Assembly: GCA_902775345.1 (NCBI GenBank)
Contig: CACYLW010000005.1
Location: 1 to 64,000 of the forward strand
Source of the DNA: an uncultured Eubacteriales bacterium
GTDB taxonomy: Bacteria; Bacillota; Clostridia; Peptostreptococcales; Anaerovoracaceae
DNA: 64,000 nucleotides
Reading direction: 5' to 3'
Shown: piece by piece, positions 52,344-61,471 of the stretch
Position numbering within the stretch: position 1 is the stretch's first letter
Layout of the letters: every line of letters starts with the position of its first letter
Program-made: the position numbers and the translations under genes
The notes under the pieces: generated by a model
Database searches by the model: none
The model's input: only the letters and a program-made list of their open reading frames with translations
What the model was told of the DNA's origin: nothing

Positions 52344-54638
52344 ATGAATCTGGTAACATTCCTGCACGTAATTCTTGAATCCGGATTTGCGCTGTTCTGC
52401 CTGCTGTCAGTGCTCTCTGTCCGCATGTACGACAAAGGCGACCGCAAGGCGGCAAAGGTTTTAGTCGCAACGCTGATCACGAACGCGGTGATCAATATTG
52501 CTGATGCGCTTGCATATGTTTACCGCGGAGATCCGACAAGCCTCGGTTATAACATGGTAAGAATAAGCAACTTTGTTGTTTTTACCGGCATGTTTGTGCT
52601 GCTCGCATTCGGCAACAGGCTGCTTGACACACTGCTTGAAGAGAAAGGCGCCGGAGAAGACAAGAGACCGTACAAGGCGGTCTACGGCCTGTGCGGTGCC
52701 GGAGTGGCACTGGTTATCCTTTCTGCAATGTTCGGCTTTCTCTACAGCTTCGATGATCAGAACTATTATCACAGAGGAATCCTTTTCCCTGTGCTCCCGG
52801 TACTTGCCGCTGTAGCTGTTGTCATCCTGCTCGTGAGGACGCTTAATGAACGGGATGCCCTGCCTGAAGGAGAGTACCGCGCGCTGATGTGCATCTGGGT
52901 GCTTCCTGTCATGGGAATGGCTGCCCAGACGCTGTATTACGGCATCTCGCTTTCAAACATCTGCAATTCCATAGCTGTCATTATCATGACAACAGTGTTC
53001 ATCCGTGAGACCATCGACTCCATCTCGGTAAGAAGAAGCTTCATCCTCAGCGGTGAAAGTGTAGAGCGCATCTCTGACGATCTTGAAGCTTTTCTCAGGG
53101 GCACCGGAACAGAGAGACAGAACCGCATCAGGATACGCTTTACTGTCGAAGAAGCGCTGCTCAGCATATGGGAGCGCTTTGGGGAACTGAATATGGTAAA
53201 GGTCATCGCGAGCATACGGTTCGGACGGCCTTCGATCAGGATCGAGCATGTAGGAGATGCATATAATCCTTTCAGCAAAACGAAATCGACTGTTGAAGAA
53301 TGGAGCCGCGGGCTGCTTTCTTCAGCGGGCATCAGCCCTACCTACAGCTATTCACACGGTACAAATATAATGAAGATTCCGATGCGCAGGATGAGTGTGA
53401 ATCCTGTCATCGTAGTGATATTTTCAATCATTTTCGGCATTATTGCAGGCAGCGTTGCCATGGTCGCACTGACCGAGGGCGATGCTCAGTTCGTGACAGA
53501 CGGACTTCTGATGCCGGTATATGACCTGTGGAACAACATACTCTACAGTGTGTCCGCGCCGGCGATGCTCATTATAGTCATGTCCACCATGCTCGATACC
53601 CGTGAAGTATCGGAGCAGGGCGGAAACGCAGGCATAATCACAGGCAGATATTTCATAATAAGCCTTGTGCTGGGCGTGGTCCCTATAGCGGCAGCCGTGC
53701 TGATATCAGGGCACCGCTTCTCATACAACGGGTTCTCGAGAGATACGCTCTCCGACCTGATAAGAAGCTTATTCAGCGTGATCCCTGAGAACATGCTTGA
53801 CCCTATAAGGGATTTCAACACAGCACAGCTCATACTGATGGGAATCATATTCGCGTATGCAGCCATGGCGGTAGGTCAGGGGGCGAGCGGGATCGTCTCT
53901 CTCATACATGAGCTGAACCTGATATGCACGCAGCTGGCGCAGTGGATCTCTGTACTGATGCCCGGGTTTACGGTCTTCCTGACGGCACAGCTCATCATAA
54001 GCCGCAATGCCCAGCTGCTCACATCGCTTCTGGTAGTGATACCGTTTGCGATAATAGTTTCAATACTGATAATGATAAATACACTGCTGCTTGTATGCGG
54101 CAGACTTGGGGTAAACACCGGTGTGATGGTAAGGAAACTATGGCCGTCATTCATACTTACCCTCAGGACCGGCCTTGATGCTGACTCATACGCGCTTTCC
54201 GAAAAGATATGCGTAAAAAGCCTCGGCATACAGAAAATATTTACGAACAAGGTGCTTCCGCTTGGGCTGGTGCTCTACATGCCTGCAAGCATAGTAGGAA
54301 TGATATCGTTCGTAATATTCGCCGCGCTGAGCAGCGGTGTGGCGATAACGCCGGTATGGATACTTAAGGCGATAGTCTTCGCGCTGATACTGCTCGTGGC
54401 AGCGCCCCCTATCCCGGGAGTAAACCTGCTGTCGTATGTAGTCATAATCGGACAGCTCGGCATAGGAAAGGAATACGTGATCGCGGCAATGGTATTCGAT
54501 ATATTGTTCAACGCTTTCGGAGCTGCCGCCAATCAGATGATGCTGCACCTTGATATGATCCTGCAGGCAGAACACATGGGGCTTCTCAGCCATGCTGCCC
54601 TGAGAAGCGACCGTATTGAGGACAGCGCTGCCCGATGA
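52344..54638 (+). CDS. 7TM sensor - ATPase-like - dicarboxylate symporter fusion
   Basis: 764 residues. Residues 1-225 hold about seven membrane helices like the sensor part of some histidine kinases. Residues 235-345 form a soluble domain with RFTVEEALLSIWERFG, resembling the HATPase fold of anti-sigma factors without clear G-boxes. From about 350 a second set of helices matches the cation:dicarboxylate (DctA/GltP) symporter family, including AAPPIPGVNLLSYV and FGAAANQMMLHLD. This is a regulated-transporter architecture that I know only loosely from Clostridia. It starts 7 bases after the HAD gene without a strong ribosome binding site. Confidence 0.75.
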   Translation: MNLVTFLHVILESGFALFCLLSVLSVRMYDKGDRKAAKVLVATLITNAVINIADALAYVYRGDPTSLGYNMVRISNFVVFTGMFVLLAFGNRLLDTLLEEKGAGEDKRPYKAVYGLCGAGVALVILSAMFGFLYSFDDQNYYHRGILFPVLPVLAAVAVVILLVRTLNERDALPEGEYRALMCIWVLPVMGMAAQTLYYGISLSNICNSIAVIIMTTVFIRETIDSISVRRSFILSGESVERISDDLEAFLRGTGTERQNRIRIRFTVEEALLSIWERFGELNMVKVIASIRFGRPSIRIEHVGDAYNPFSKTKSTVEEWSRGLLSSAGISPTYSYSHGTNIMKIPMRRMSVNPVIVVIFSIIFGIIAGSVAMVALTEGDAQFVTDGLLMPVYDLWNNILYSVSAPAMLIIVMSTMLDTREVSEQGGNAGIITGRYFIISLVLGVVPIAAAVLISGHRFSYNGFSRDTLSDLIRSLFSVIPENMLDPIRDFNTAQLILMGIIFAYAAMAVGQGASGIVSLIHELNLICTQLAQWISVLMPGFTVFLTAQLIISRNAQLLTSLLVVIPFAIIVSILIMINTLLLVCGRLGVNTGVMVRKLWPSFILTLRTGLDADSYALSEKICVKSLGIQKIFTNKVLPLGLVLYMPASIVGMISFVIFAALSSGVAITPVWILKAIVFALILLVAAPPIPGVNLLSYVVIIGQLGIGKEYVIAAMVFDILFNAFGAAANQMMLHLDMILQAEHMGLLSHAALRSDRIEDSAAR

Positions 54639-54662
54639 TATATATTCGTAATTGGAGGAAGA

Positions 54663-55779
54663 ATGTTACAGCTTGATGAAATAAGAAGCCAGCTTCCGGC
54701 TCTCAAGGAGCAGATAGCGGAAGTGGGAGGCTATCTTTGACCCGGAGGGTCTGAAGAAAAGAATAAAAGAACTTGAGGACGAGAGCCTCAAGGAAGGCTT
54801 CTGGAATGATCAGAAGAACGCCCAGAAAGTTCTCAAGGAGAAGAAGTCTCTTGAGGACAAGCTTGGTCTGTATGAAAGACTGGCTTCCGAGGCGGATGAA
54901 CTTCCTGAACTTATAGATATAGCGGAAGAACTTGAGGACGAGGATGAAGCAAAAAGCGTCATCGCAGGTTTTGATAAGCTTTCAGATGAACTGGAAGATC
55001 TCAAGACCAATATGCTGCTGTCCGGAAAATACGACAGCAAAGACTGTATACTTAGCATACATTCAGGCACGGGCGGTGTCGATGCCAACGACTGGGCGGA
55101 GATGCTCGAGAGGATGTACCTCAGATACTGCGAAAAGAAGGGCTTTAAAACCAGGATCCTTGACAGACAGGATGACGTTGATTACGGCATAAAAAGCTCG
55201 ACCATAGAGGTAAGCGGTGACAACGCTTACGGGCTGCTGAAATCTGAGAACGGCGTGCACAGGCTCGTGCGCATCTCGCCGTTCAACGCGATGGGAAAGA
55301 GACAGACGTCATTCGCTGCGGTGGAGGTCGTTCCCGACATCGGAGACGAGATAGAGGTGAACATCGATCCGAATGACCTGAAGATAGATACATACAGATC
55401 GGGCGGTGCCGGAGGTCAGCATGTAAACACGACTGATTCGGCCGTAAGGATCACACATATCCCTACCGGCATAGTGGTTACGTGCCAGAATGAGCGCTCG
55501 CAGATAATGAATCGTGAGGTCGCCATGAAGATCCTCATATCCAAACTGACAAGGATAGCAGAGGAAGCTCATAAGGAGAACCTCAACGAGATAAAGGGCG
55601 ACCAGTCCATGGCGACATGGGGATCACAGATAAGAAACTATGTGTTCCAGCCGTATACCATGGTCAAGGACACCCGCACCGGAGCCGAGGTCGGCAATGT
55701 GGAGGCTGTGATGGACGGGGACCTTGATGTGTTCGTCCGCGCAAAACTCTCGCAGGATGCGGCTAAGGCAAACGGATAG
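54663..55779 (+). CDS. prfB: peptide chain release factor 2, with programmed +1 frameshift
   Basis: Read as 25 codons from ATG 54663 to an in-frame TGA at 54738-54740, then +1 to GAC (54739) and on to 55779, giving about 371 residues, the normal RF2 size. The slip site is TAT CTT TGA C with the Shine-Dalgarno-like GGGAGG at 54725-54730, as in Escherichia coli. RF2 reads UGA, so low RF2 favours the shift and restores the factor. The body has RISPFNAMGKRQT, the SPF-containing recognition region (RRSPF-type codon contacts) and the catalytic RSGGAGGQHVNTTDSAVRITH region. GGAGGA precedes the ATG. Confidence 0.97.
54725..54741 (+). promoter_or_regulatory. prfB +1 frameshift signal
   Basis: GGGAGG, CTAT spacer, CTT slippery codon, TGA stop, C. 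The codon before the stop and the base after it agree with the RF2 autoregulation site. Confidence 0.95.
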
Positions 55780-55792
55780 ATAACGGTAACAG

Positions 55793-58700
55793 ATGCTGAG
55801 AATATTTGCAGGCAGAGAGAATATCGATAAGGAGCGTTTCATCTATGACCGTGTAAATGAACACGGAGGTGAGACGCTTGTTTTGGTGCCCGATCAGTAC
55901 ACTCTGGTAGCGGAGGAGCAGGCGCTGAAGTATCTCGGAACTGACTGCCTGTTCAATGTTGAGATAACATCGATGAACCGTCTCGGACTCAGAGTCCTCA
56001 GGGAGCAGGGGACAGAGTCGGTCAGGATGATCGACAAGTACGGCCGCTTCATGCTGCTGTCGATGCTCATCCGGGAGCATCAGGAAGATTTCGATATCTT
56101 CAGCAGGGTGGCAGGCAAACTGACTTTCACTTCGATGCTCAACGATTTTATTTCTGAATTCAAACAGCAGGACTGCACTCTCGAAAAGCTCCGGGAGATG
56201 AGCGGCGATGCCGGCGGAGATCCTATACTCGAAGCAAAGCTCAGGGAACTAAGCGGAGTCATAACTGCTTATGAAAAGGCCATCGAGGGCAGATACACTG
56301 ACTCAGAAGACTACATAGCCATGTATGTCGGTGCGATCAGAGACTCGAAACTGGTCCGCGGCAAAGCGATATGGATATACGGCTATGACAGCATCACTCC
56401 GAAATTCGCTGACGCGGCGATGGAACTTGCGAAGACCGCAGAGTCAGTTAACTTTATCGTCAACAGGAGTGACTTCGGGCTTGACGGCAGACTGACTGCC
56501 TCGCTTATCAGACTTGGCGCGGACAATAACGTGGATGTCAGCTGTGAAGATATACCTGCCTCATATGAGCTGCAGAAGAGCGAAACGGTTAAACGCATGG
56601 AGAGGTATCTCTGGAAGGATGTCCTCAGTCCTGCACAAAGAGCTGAAAACGCCGGCTTCGTACCGGAAGACCTCACTGTAGTGTGCGCGGCAAATCCGTA
56701 TTACGAAGCGGAGAGCGCAGCCGCTTATGTGTGGCACCTGATACGCGACCTCGGTTACAAAATGAGGGAGATCCAGCTTATAGCCAATGACGAAGGCACG
56801 ATGCAGCCTATCATCAGGAGGGTCTTTGCGGAATACGGACTGCCGGTCTTTGCCGATACTTCACGCGACATCACCGACAGCGCAGCTGTAGGATTCATAG
56901 TCAACATGCTGGACTTCATGGTCCACCGTAAGTCGTCGCAGTACCTTTTTGCGATGCTTAAGACCGGACTCACAGGCATGGAAGACGGTGACATAGAAGA
57001 CCTCGAGAACTACGCGAGGGAATACCGCATCAAAGGCTCCATGTGGGACAGGCCTTTCAAATACGGCAGGGAAAGTCTCGGTGAAAAAGCATTTGACAGG
57101 CTGGAGTCCATGAGGTCGACTCTCTCAGATTCACTGTCCGGACTGGCTGAGATCTCAAAATGCGGAACAGTCTCGGAATTCATCAGGGCATTCAGATCAT
57201 ACCTTGATGATGAGTGGAAACTGGCTGACAGGGTCGCAGAAGCCGCTGCCGCGCAGGATGAAGCGGGGCTGCACGATGAGGCTCAGCGCACGACACAGAG
57301 CTTTGCAAAGGCCATGGATCTGCTCGAACAGATCGACGGAATAATGGGCAGCTCCGGGATGGATCTTGCGGAGTTCACTGACATATATGTGGCGGGACTG
57401 TCGGATGTTGAGGTAGGGGTGATCCCGCCGTCTGTTGACGGGCTTTCAATGGGCACCATGATAAGGACCAGGCCGCGTCAGATGAAGGCCGCCGTGATTC
57501 TCGGAGCCTGCGAGGGCGTATTGCCGCTTTCGCCTCAGACAGAAGGCCTGTTCTCAGTAGATGAGAAGGAGTTCTTCAAGACGAAGGGCTTTGCTCTCGG
57601 AAGCCTTGATGACATAAAAATGGATGAGGAAAATGCCGCCATGTATCGCATGATGGCAAGACCTTCTGAAAAGATATACATAAGCTGGGCCATGACAGAT
57701 TCTGAGGGCAGGGACACTAGTCCGTCGCCTGTCATCGATTCGCTCAGGATGCTGTTCCCGCGTATTGACGCAGATGGCCTTATCCGCAAAGACATAATAA
57801 GCATGGGCTGCGGAGAGACTCTTGAAGCAGGCGGGACAGACAGGATCAACACCGCGGGAGACGGCATGCGGCATCTCATAAACCGCATAAAAGACCCGAA
57901 TGCTCCTGATGAGCCAGATGCCCTCACGAAGGCCTTGCTTCACTGGTATGCGGACAACCGCAGGGAAGAACTTGACACAATGCTGAAAGCGGCAGCTTAC
58001 GACAACGTACAGCGCCCTCTCGGACGAAGCACGGCAAAAGACCTCTTCTGCAGGAGAGACGGAAGTCTGTCGCTGAGCGCTTCATCCATAGGCAGTTACA
58101 TCGACTGCCCGTTCAGGTACTTCATAGACAGGGGCCTGAGACCTAAGGAGGAGAGGACCTTCGCGAGTGACGCACGCTCTGTGGGCGATGTGTACCACGA
58201 ATGTCTCATGGCAGTCGCAAGACAGATAATGAAAGCGGATGAGATCCCTGACGATGATTCCCTCGAGGATCTGGTTACGGCCGCTCTTGACGAGCTGTCA
58301 GAGAACTACATGGGAGGACTCTTCATATCCACCGGCTGCGAAGAATACCGCATGAGCCGCATACGCGAGATCTGCGCCGCGGCTGCAAAGGCGATGGCCA
58401 CGCAGCTGGCAGCCGGATCCGTGGTGAGCGCTGCGTTCGAGGAACCGTTCGGAAGAAACGCGGAAATCGGACCGCTGAAAATAAGCGCCGGCGACAGCGA
58501 GGTATATGTTGAAGGAAAGATAGACCGCGCCGACATTATGGACATCGATGGTGAAAAGCGGGTCCGCATAATAGACTACAAGACAGGCAGCGACAAGCTC
58601 GATCTCTGGAAGATGCGCCAGGGATACAAGATGCAGCTCATGATCTACCTGATCTCCGCTTCGTCGGGTGATCTGACCCCTGCGGGGATGTTCTACTTCA

Positions 58701-59095
58701 ACATCAAGGATCCGATCGAATCGATGAACGACAAGAGCGCGAACCAGATAGATACGCTTCTCGCAAAGGAAGCGGAAGACGAGTTCAAACTGAAGGGAGC
58801 GTTCATCAACGAAGAGGGCGTGCTGAGAGCCATGCCTGAAAAGGTGCTCTCTTCAGTAAAAAAAGGAGCAATCAGCCGGGAAGAGTATGATGATGTACGC
58901 AGCGAAGTGATCGCCCGCATAGAAGAAACAGCAGAAGGGATACTCGGCGGAAAGATAGGCATCAATCCGCTCAGAGTCGACAGCAGACTTGCCTGCGGCT
59001 ACTGCAGCTACAGGCCGGTATGCAGACGTGACCGCGGATATGTGAAGAACTCATACCGCCCTATCAAACCGAGACCGAAAGAAAAGAATGATTGA
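55793..59095 (+). CDS. addB: AddB-like subunit of the AddAB helicase-nuclease
   Basis: 1100 residues. The start LVLVPDQYTLVAEEQAL and RVLREQG match AddB. The nuclease end holds the four-Cys iron-sulfur pattern (SSIGSYIDCPFRYFI and CGYCSYRPVCRRD) and the PD-(D/E)XK core (YVEGKIDRAD, IIDYKTG, QGYKMQLMIYL). The Walker A loop near the start, GRSGSGKT-like in Bacillus, is replaced by GRENIDKE. The complex repairs double-strand breaks and degrades linear DNA. addA, its usual neighbour, is not next to it. It begins 13 bases after prfB; the last 8 bases overlap walJ. Confidence 0.88.
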   Translation: MLRIFAGRENIDKERFIYDRVNEHGGETLVLVPDQYTLVAEEQALKYLGTDCLFNVEITSMNRLGLRVLREQGTESVRMIDKYGRFMLLSMLIREHQEDFDIFSRVAGKLTFTSMLNDFISEFKQQDCTLEKLREMSGDAGGDPILEAKLRELSGVITAYEKAIEGRYTDSEDYIAMYVGAIRDSKLVRGKAIWIYGYDSITPKFADAAMELAKTAESVNFIVNRSDFGLDGRLTASLIRLGADNNVDVSCEDIPASYELQKSETVKRMERYLWKDVLSPAQRAENAGFVPEDLTVVCAANPYYEAESAAAYVWHLIRDLGYKMREIQLIANDEGTMQPIIRRVFAEYGLPVFADTSRDITDSAAVGFIVNMLDFMVHRKSSQYLFAMLKTGLTGMEDGDIEDLENYAREYRIKGSMWDRPFKYGRESLGEKAFDRLESMRSTLSDSLSGLAEISKCGTVSEFIRAFRSYLDDEWKLADRVAEAAAAQDEAGLHDEAQRTTQSFAKAMDLLEQIDGIMGSSGMDLAEFTDIYVAGLSDVEVGVIPPSVDGLSMGTMIRTRPRQMKAAVILGACEGVLPLSPQTEGLFSVDEKEFFKTKGFALGSLDDIKMDEENAAMYRMMARPSEKIYISWAMTDSEGRDTSPSPVIDSLRMLFPRIDADGLIRKDIISMGCGETLEAGGTDRINTAGDGMRHLINRIKDPNAPDEPDALTKALLHWYADNRREELDTMLKAAAYDNVQRPLGRSTAKDLFCRRDGSLSLSASSIGSYIDCPFRYFIDRGLRPKEERTFASDARSVGDVYHECLMAVARQIMKADEIPDDDSLEDLVTAALDELSENYMGGLFISTGCEEYRMSRIREICAAAAKAMATQLAAGSVVSAAFEEPFGRNAEIGPLKISAGDSEVYVEGKIDRADIMDIDGEKRVRIIDYKTGSDKLDLWKMRQGYKMQLMIYLISASSGDLTPAGMFYFNIKDPIESMNDKSANQIDTLLAKEAEDEFKLKGAFINEEGVLRAMPEKVLSSVKKGAISREEYDDVRSEVIARIEETAEGILGGKIGINPLRVDSRLACGYCSYRPVCRRDRGYVKNSYRPIKPRPKEKND

Positions 59096-59909
59096 AATAG
59101 TATCAGTAGGGAGCAGCAGCTCCGGAAATTCATATATAGTAATGACGGAAGGCCGGACGCTCATTATTGACGTAGGCCTCCCGGCCAAGAAGATAATCGG
59201 CGCTCTTGAGCATCTGGGGACAGATCCTGCGGATGTCGATGCCGTTCTCATCACCCATGAGCATGTCGACCATGTAAAAAGCGTGAGGGCGATATCACGC
59301 AAGTGCTGCAACGCGTTCTTCTACGCCAGCCGCGGCACGGTGGAAAACACGGACAGCTTCCGTTATGTGCCTGATGAGAGGATAGTGCTGTTATCGGCGG
59401 GAGAGATCGTCAGAATAGATAATGACGATGACATGGAGATCGGCGCGTTCCCGTTAAGCCACGACGCGGCAGAGCCGCTGGGCTTTACCGTCACGTCCCG
59501 CGGAGAAAAACTGGCGGTCGTGACGGATACCGGAGTGGTAAGCGAAGAGATATATGCTGCCATCAGGGACGCCGGACTGCTTGTCTTTGAAGCTAATCAT
59601 GATGTGGACATGCTGATGTTCGGAGAGTATCCTTACCCTGTGAAGGTGAGGATAAAGGGCGATAAAGGCCATTTGTCGAACGATTATGCAGGCCAGGTCC
59701 TCGCATACCTGCTTTCAGAAAGAAAGGCAGGCGGAGCGCAGAGCCCGCTGAGGGTGATGCTGGCACATCTGAGCTTCCACAACAACGCCCCTCTGTTTGC
59801 CCGGCAGACAGTTGAAGAAGCTCTCGGTGCGGCCGGATTCCACAAAGGAGAAGATTATCTTCTTGATGTAGCCGCCAGAGAAGGCTTCACATTTATGCCG
59901 GAGCTTTAG
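59088..59909 (+). CDS. MBL-fold metallohydrolase, WalJ/YycJ-like
   Basis: 273 residues. The metallo-beta-lactamase ligands are seen in THEHVDHVKSV, the GSSSSGNSYIV N-terminal loop and VVTDTGVV, with LVFEANHDVDML and HLSFHNN later: the YycJ/WalJ subgroup, suspected 5'-exonuclease or nucleotide hydrolase working with the WalRK system in some Bacillota. No walRK genes are in the window. Its start overlaps the addB end by 8 bases, so translation is coupled. Confidence 0.88.
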   Translation: MIEIVSVGSSSSGNSYIVMTEGRTLIIDVGLPAKKIIGALEHLGTDPADVDAVLITHEHVDHVKSVRAISRKCCNAFFYASRGTVENTDSFRYVPDERIVLLSAGEIVRIDNDDDMEIGAFPLSHDAAEPLGFTVTSRGEKLAVVTDTGVVSEEIYAAIRDAGLLVFEANHDVDMLMFGEYPYPVKVRIKGDKGHLSNDYAGQVLAYLLSERKAGGAQSPLRVMLAHLSFHNNAPLFARQTVEEALGAAGFHKGEDYLLDVAAREGFTFMPEL

Positions 59910-59931
59910 AAACTATTGAAACAGTCCCAAA

Positions 59932-60411
59932 ATGCTGAATATTAAAATCATCTGTGTAGGAAAATTCAAGGAGAAATATTGGGAAGCCGCCTCGGCTGAG
60001 TACATGAAAAGGCTCGGCGCCTATTGCAATGTCTCTGTTATTGAGGTAAAAGAAGAGAGGCTGCCCGCTCATGCCTCACGCGCAGACGAAGAGAACGTTA
60101 TAATAAAAGAAGGAAAGTCGATCCTCGACAAGACGGGAGCGGGAGACTATGTCATAGCCCTCGATATAGGAGGACGGGAGCTCTCATCGGAAGATCTGGC
60201 CGCTAAGATATCAGATATATCTTTTACAAACTCCACGATCGATTTTGTGATAGGCGGCAGCCTCGGCCTGAGCAGGGAAGTGAAATCGCGCGCTGCGCTG
60301 AGACTGAGCTTCGGAAGGATCACGCTTCCGCACCAGCTCGCACGCATTGTTCTGCTCGAGCAGATATACAGAGCATTCAAGATAAACGCGGGAGAAACAT
60401 ATCATAAGTAA
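59932..60411 (+). CDS. rlmH: 23S rRNA (pseudouridine-1915-N3)-methyltransferase RlmH
   Basis: 159 residues, normal size for the family. ICVGKFKEKYWEAASAEYMKRL at the N-terminus, FVIGGSLGLSREVK (SPOUT knot with SAM site) and the C-terminal LPHQLARIVLLEQIYRAFKI are diagnostic. It methylates pseudouridine 1915 in the intersubunit helix 69 of 23S rRNA. It lies 22 bases after walJ, a frequent pairing. The start has no strong ribosome binding site. Confidence 0.97.
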   Translation: MLNIKIICVGKFKEKYWEAASAEYMKRLGAYCNVSVIEVKEERLPAHASRADEENVIIKEGKSILDKTGAGDYVIALDIGGRELSSEDLAAKISDISFTNSTIDFVIGGSLGLSREVKSRAALRLSFGRITLPHQLARIVLLEQIYRAFKINAGETYHK

Positions 60412-60449
60412 AAAGCCGCAATGCCGGCATGTCGGAAAGGGATAAAGAA

Positions 60450-60614
60450 ATGGCAAATAACAGCAGAAAAAGCAGCAGCTCAAACAAGACGATGAAGGAT
60501 TACGAGGACCGCAGAAAGCGCCTCAACACCGGCGCGAAGATAATGGCGCTGGTACTTGTGGCCGCGATGGTAGTTTTTTACGTGATCTCTGCAGGGATGT
60601 TTTTATGGAACTGA
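60450..60614 (+). CDS. small single-TM hypothetical protein
   Basis: 54 residues from ATG 60450, preferred over ATG 60429 because GAAAGGGA lies between them. Ser/Lys/Arg-rich cytosolic part (NNSRKSSSSNKT) and one C-terminal membrane helix (about 32-50). No family recognised. It follows rlmH by 38 bases. Confidence 0.62.
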   Translation: MANNSRKSSSSNKTMKDYEDRRKRLNTGAKIMALVLVAAMVVFYVISAGMFLWN

Positions 60615-60636
60615 TTAAATGACAAAAGTTTCCGCT

Positions 60637-60660
60637 GAAGCCTGCTGAGGCGTTCTTTTT
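60637..60660 (+). terminator. weak hairpin with T-run after the small TM gene
   Basis: Stem GAAGCCT/AGGCGTTC with one bulge around a GCTG loop (60637-60655) followed by TTTTT. Short, but well placed. Confidence 0.45.
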
Positions 60661-60686
60661 GCAGCCATATTGTTTTTTTGTGTATT

Positions 60687-60709
60687 GAACCCGGAAGGGT
60701 TCTTTTTTT
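60687..60709 (+). terminator. intrinsic terminator, second
   Basis: Stem GAACCC/GGGTTC (60687-60692 / 60697-60702) with a GGAA tetraloop, then seven T. Confidence 0.85.
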
Positions 60710-60764
60710 AAGCCTTGCAATGCCTGCGTTAAAAGATTATCAAGGGAAATTAATTATGTTTTAT

Positions 60765-60793
60765 TTGAAGTGCATCTGTGATGCCGTTATAAT
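60765..60793 (+). promoter_or_regulatory. promoter of the V-type ATPase operon
   Basis: TTGAAG (60765-60770), 17 bases, TATAAT (60788-60793). It gives a leader of about 93 nt. The leader can form a nested hairpin: CCCC with GGGG around GAAG/CTTC, 60813-60838. No ORF of credible quality is in the leader. Confidence 0.75.
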
Positions 60794-60892
60794 TAACATA
60801 GGAGAAACTGTGCCCCGAAGTATTCGCTTCAAAGGGGTACTACCATAAGTTTTCGGTGATGAAGGTTGTTGATTCAAAATCAGGAGGTGCCT

Positions 60893-61456
60893 ATGGAATT
60901 ACAGATTCAAGACCTTGTCTCCTCTATCCGTAAAGAGGGTATAGAGGCGGCAAATGCCGAAGCGGAATCTATTATTGCAGAAGCAAAAAAGAAAGCCGAA
61001 TCAATCGTTGCCGGGGCAAAGTCTGAGGCACAGCAGTACAAAGATGCAGCTGAGAAGGAAATCTCCATTCTCAGAGAAAGTGCCGCAGTCAGTGCCGAGC
61101 AGGCAAAGCGTGATGCTGTCCTGGCATTCAAGACTGAGATCCAGGGAGAGTTCGAGAAGATCCTCTCTGCTGATATCGGAAAAGAGCTTTCTGGTGCAGC
61201 GCTTGGCAAATTGATCCGCGCGGCCGTTGCCGGTGAAAATGTTGCAGATTACGCAGCAGAAGTATCCGAGGTCGGCGATACTCTTAAGAAAGAGCTCGCA
61301 GAGGAAATCAAAAAAGGACTGGAAATCAGACCGACAAAGGATGTTCAGCAGGGATTCCGTCTTGCAGCAAAGGACGGTTCCGGTTATTTCGACTGCTCAG
61401 ACGACGGAATAATGGAAATGCTGATGCCTTACTTCAGAGACCTTGACTTCCAGTAA
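60893..61456 (+). CDS. V-type ATP synthase subunit E
   Basis: 187 residues from ATG 60893, chosen over ATG 60866 because AGGAGGTG lies just before it. A long Ala/Glu/Lys heptad-rich helix at about 15-95 (SIIAEAKKKAESIVAGAK) is the peripheral stalk, followed by a compact C-terminal domain. First gene of the operon that encodes a rotary V/A-type ATPase; in anaerobes this usually pumps H+ or Na+. Confidence 0.9.
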   Translation: MELQIQDLVSSIRKEGIEAANAEAESIIAEAKKKAESIVAGAKSEAQQYKDAAEKEISILRESAAVSAEQAKRDAVLAFKTEIQGEFEKILSADIGKELSGAALGKLIRAAVAGENVADYAAEVSEVGDTLKKELAEEIKKGLEIRPTKDVQQGFRLAAKDGSGYFDCSDDGIMEMLMPYFRDLDFQ

Positions 61457-61471
61457 AAAAGGAGGAGCGGT

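Noticed and set aside
54663-54740. prfB broken by a nonsense mutation or sequencing error
   Set aside because: The TGA is embedded in a complete RF2 programmed-frameshift signal and the downstream frame is intact.
60720-60848. 42-codon ORF between the two transcription units before the V-type ATPase genes
   Set aside because: No ribosome binding site, no family resemblance, and the promoter of the ATPase operon lies inside it; probably chance.
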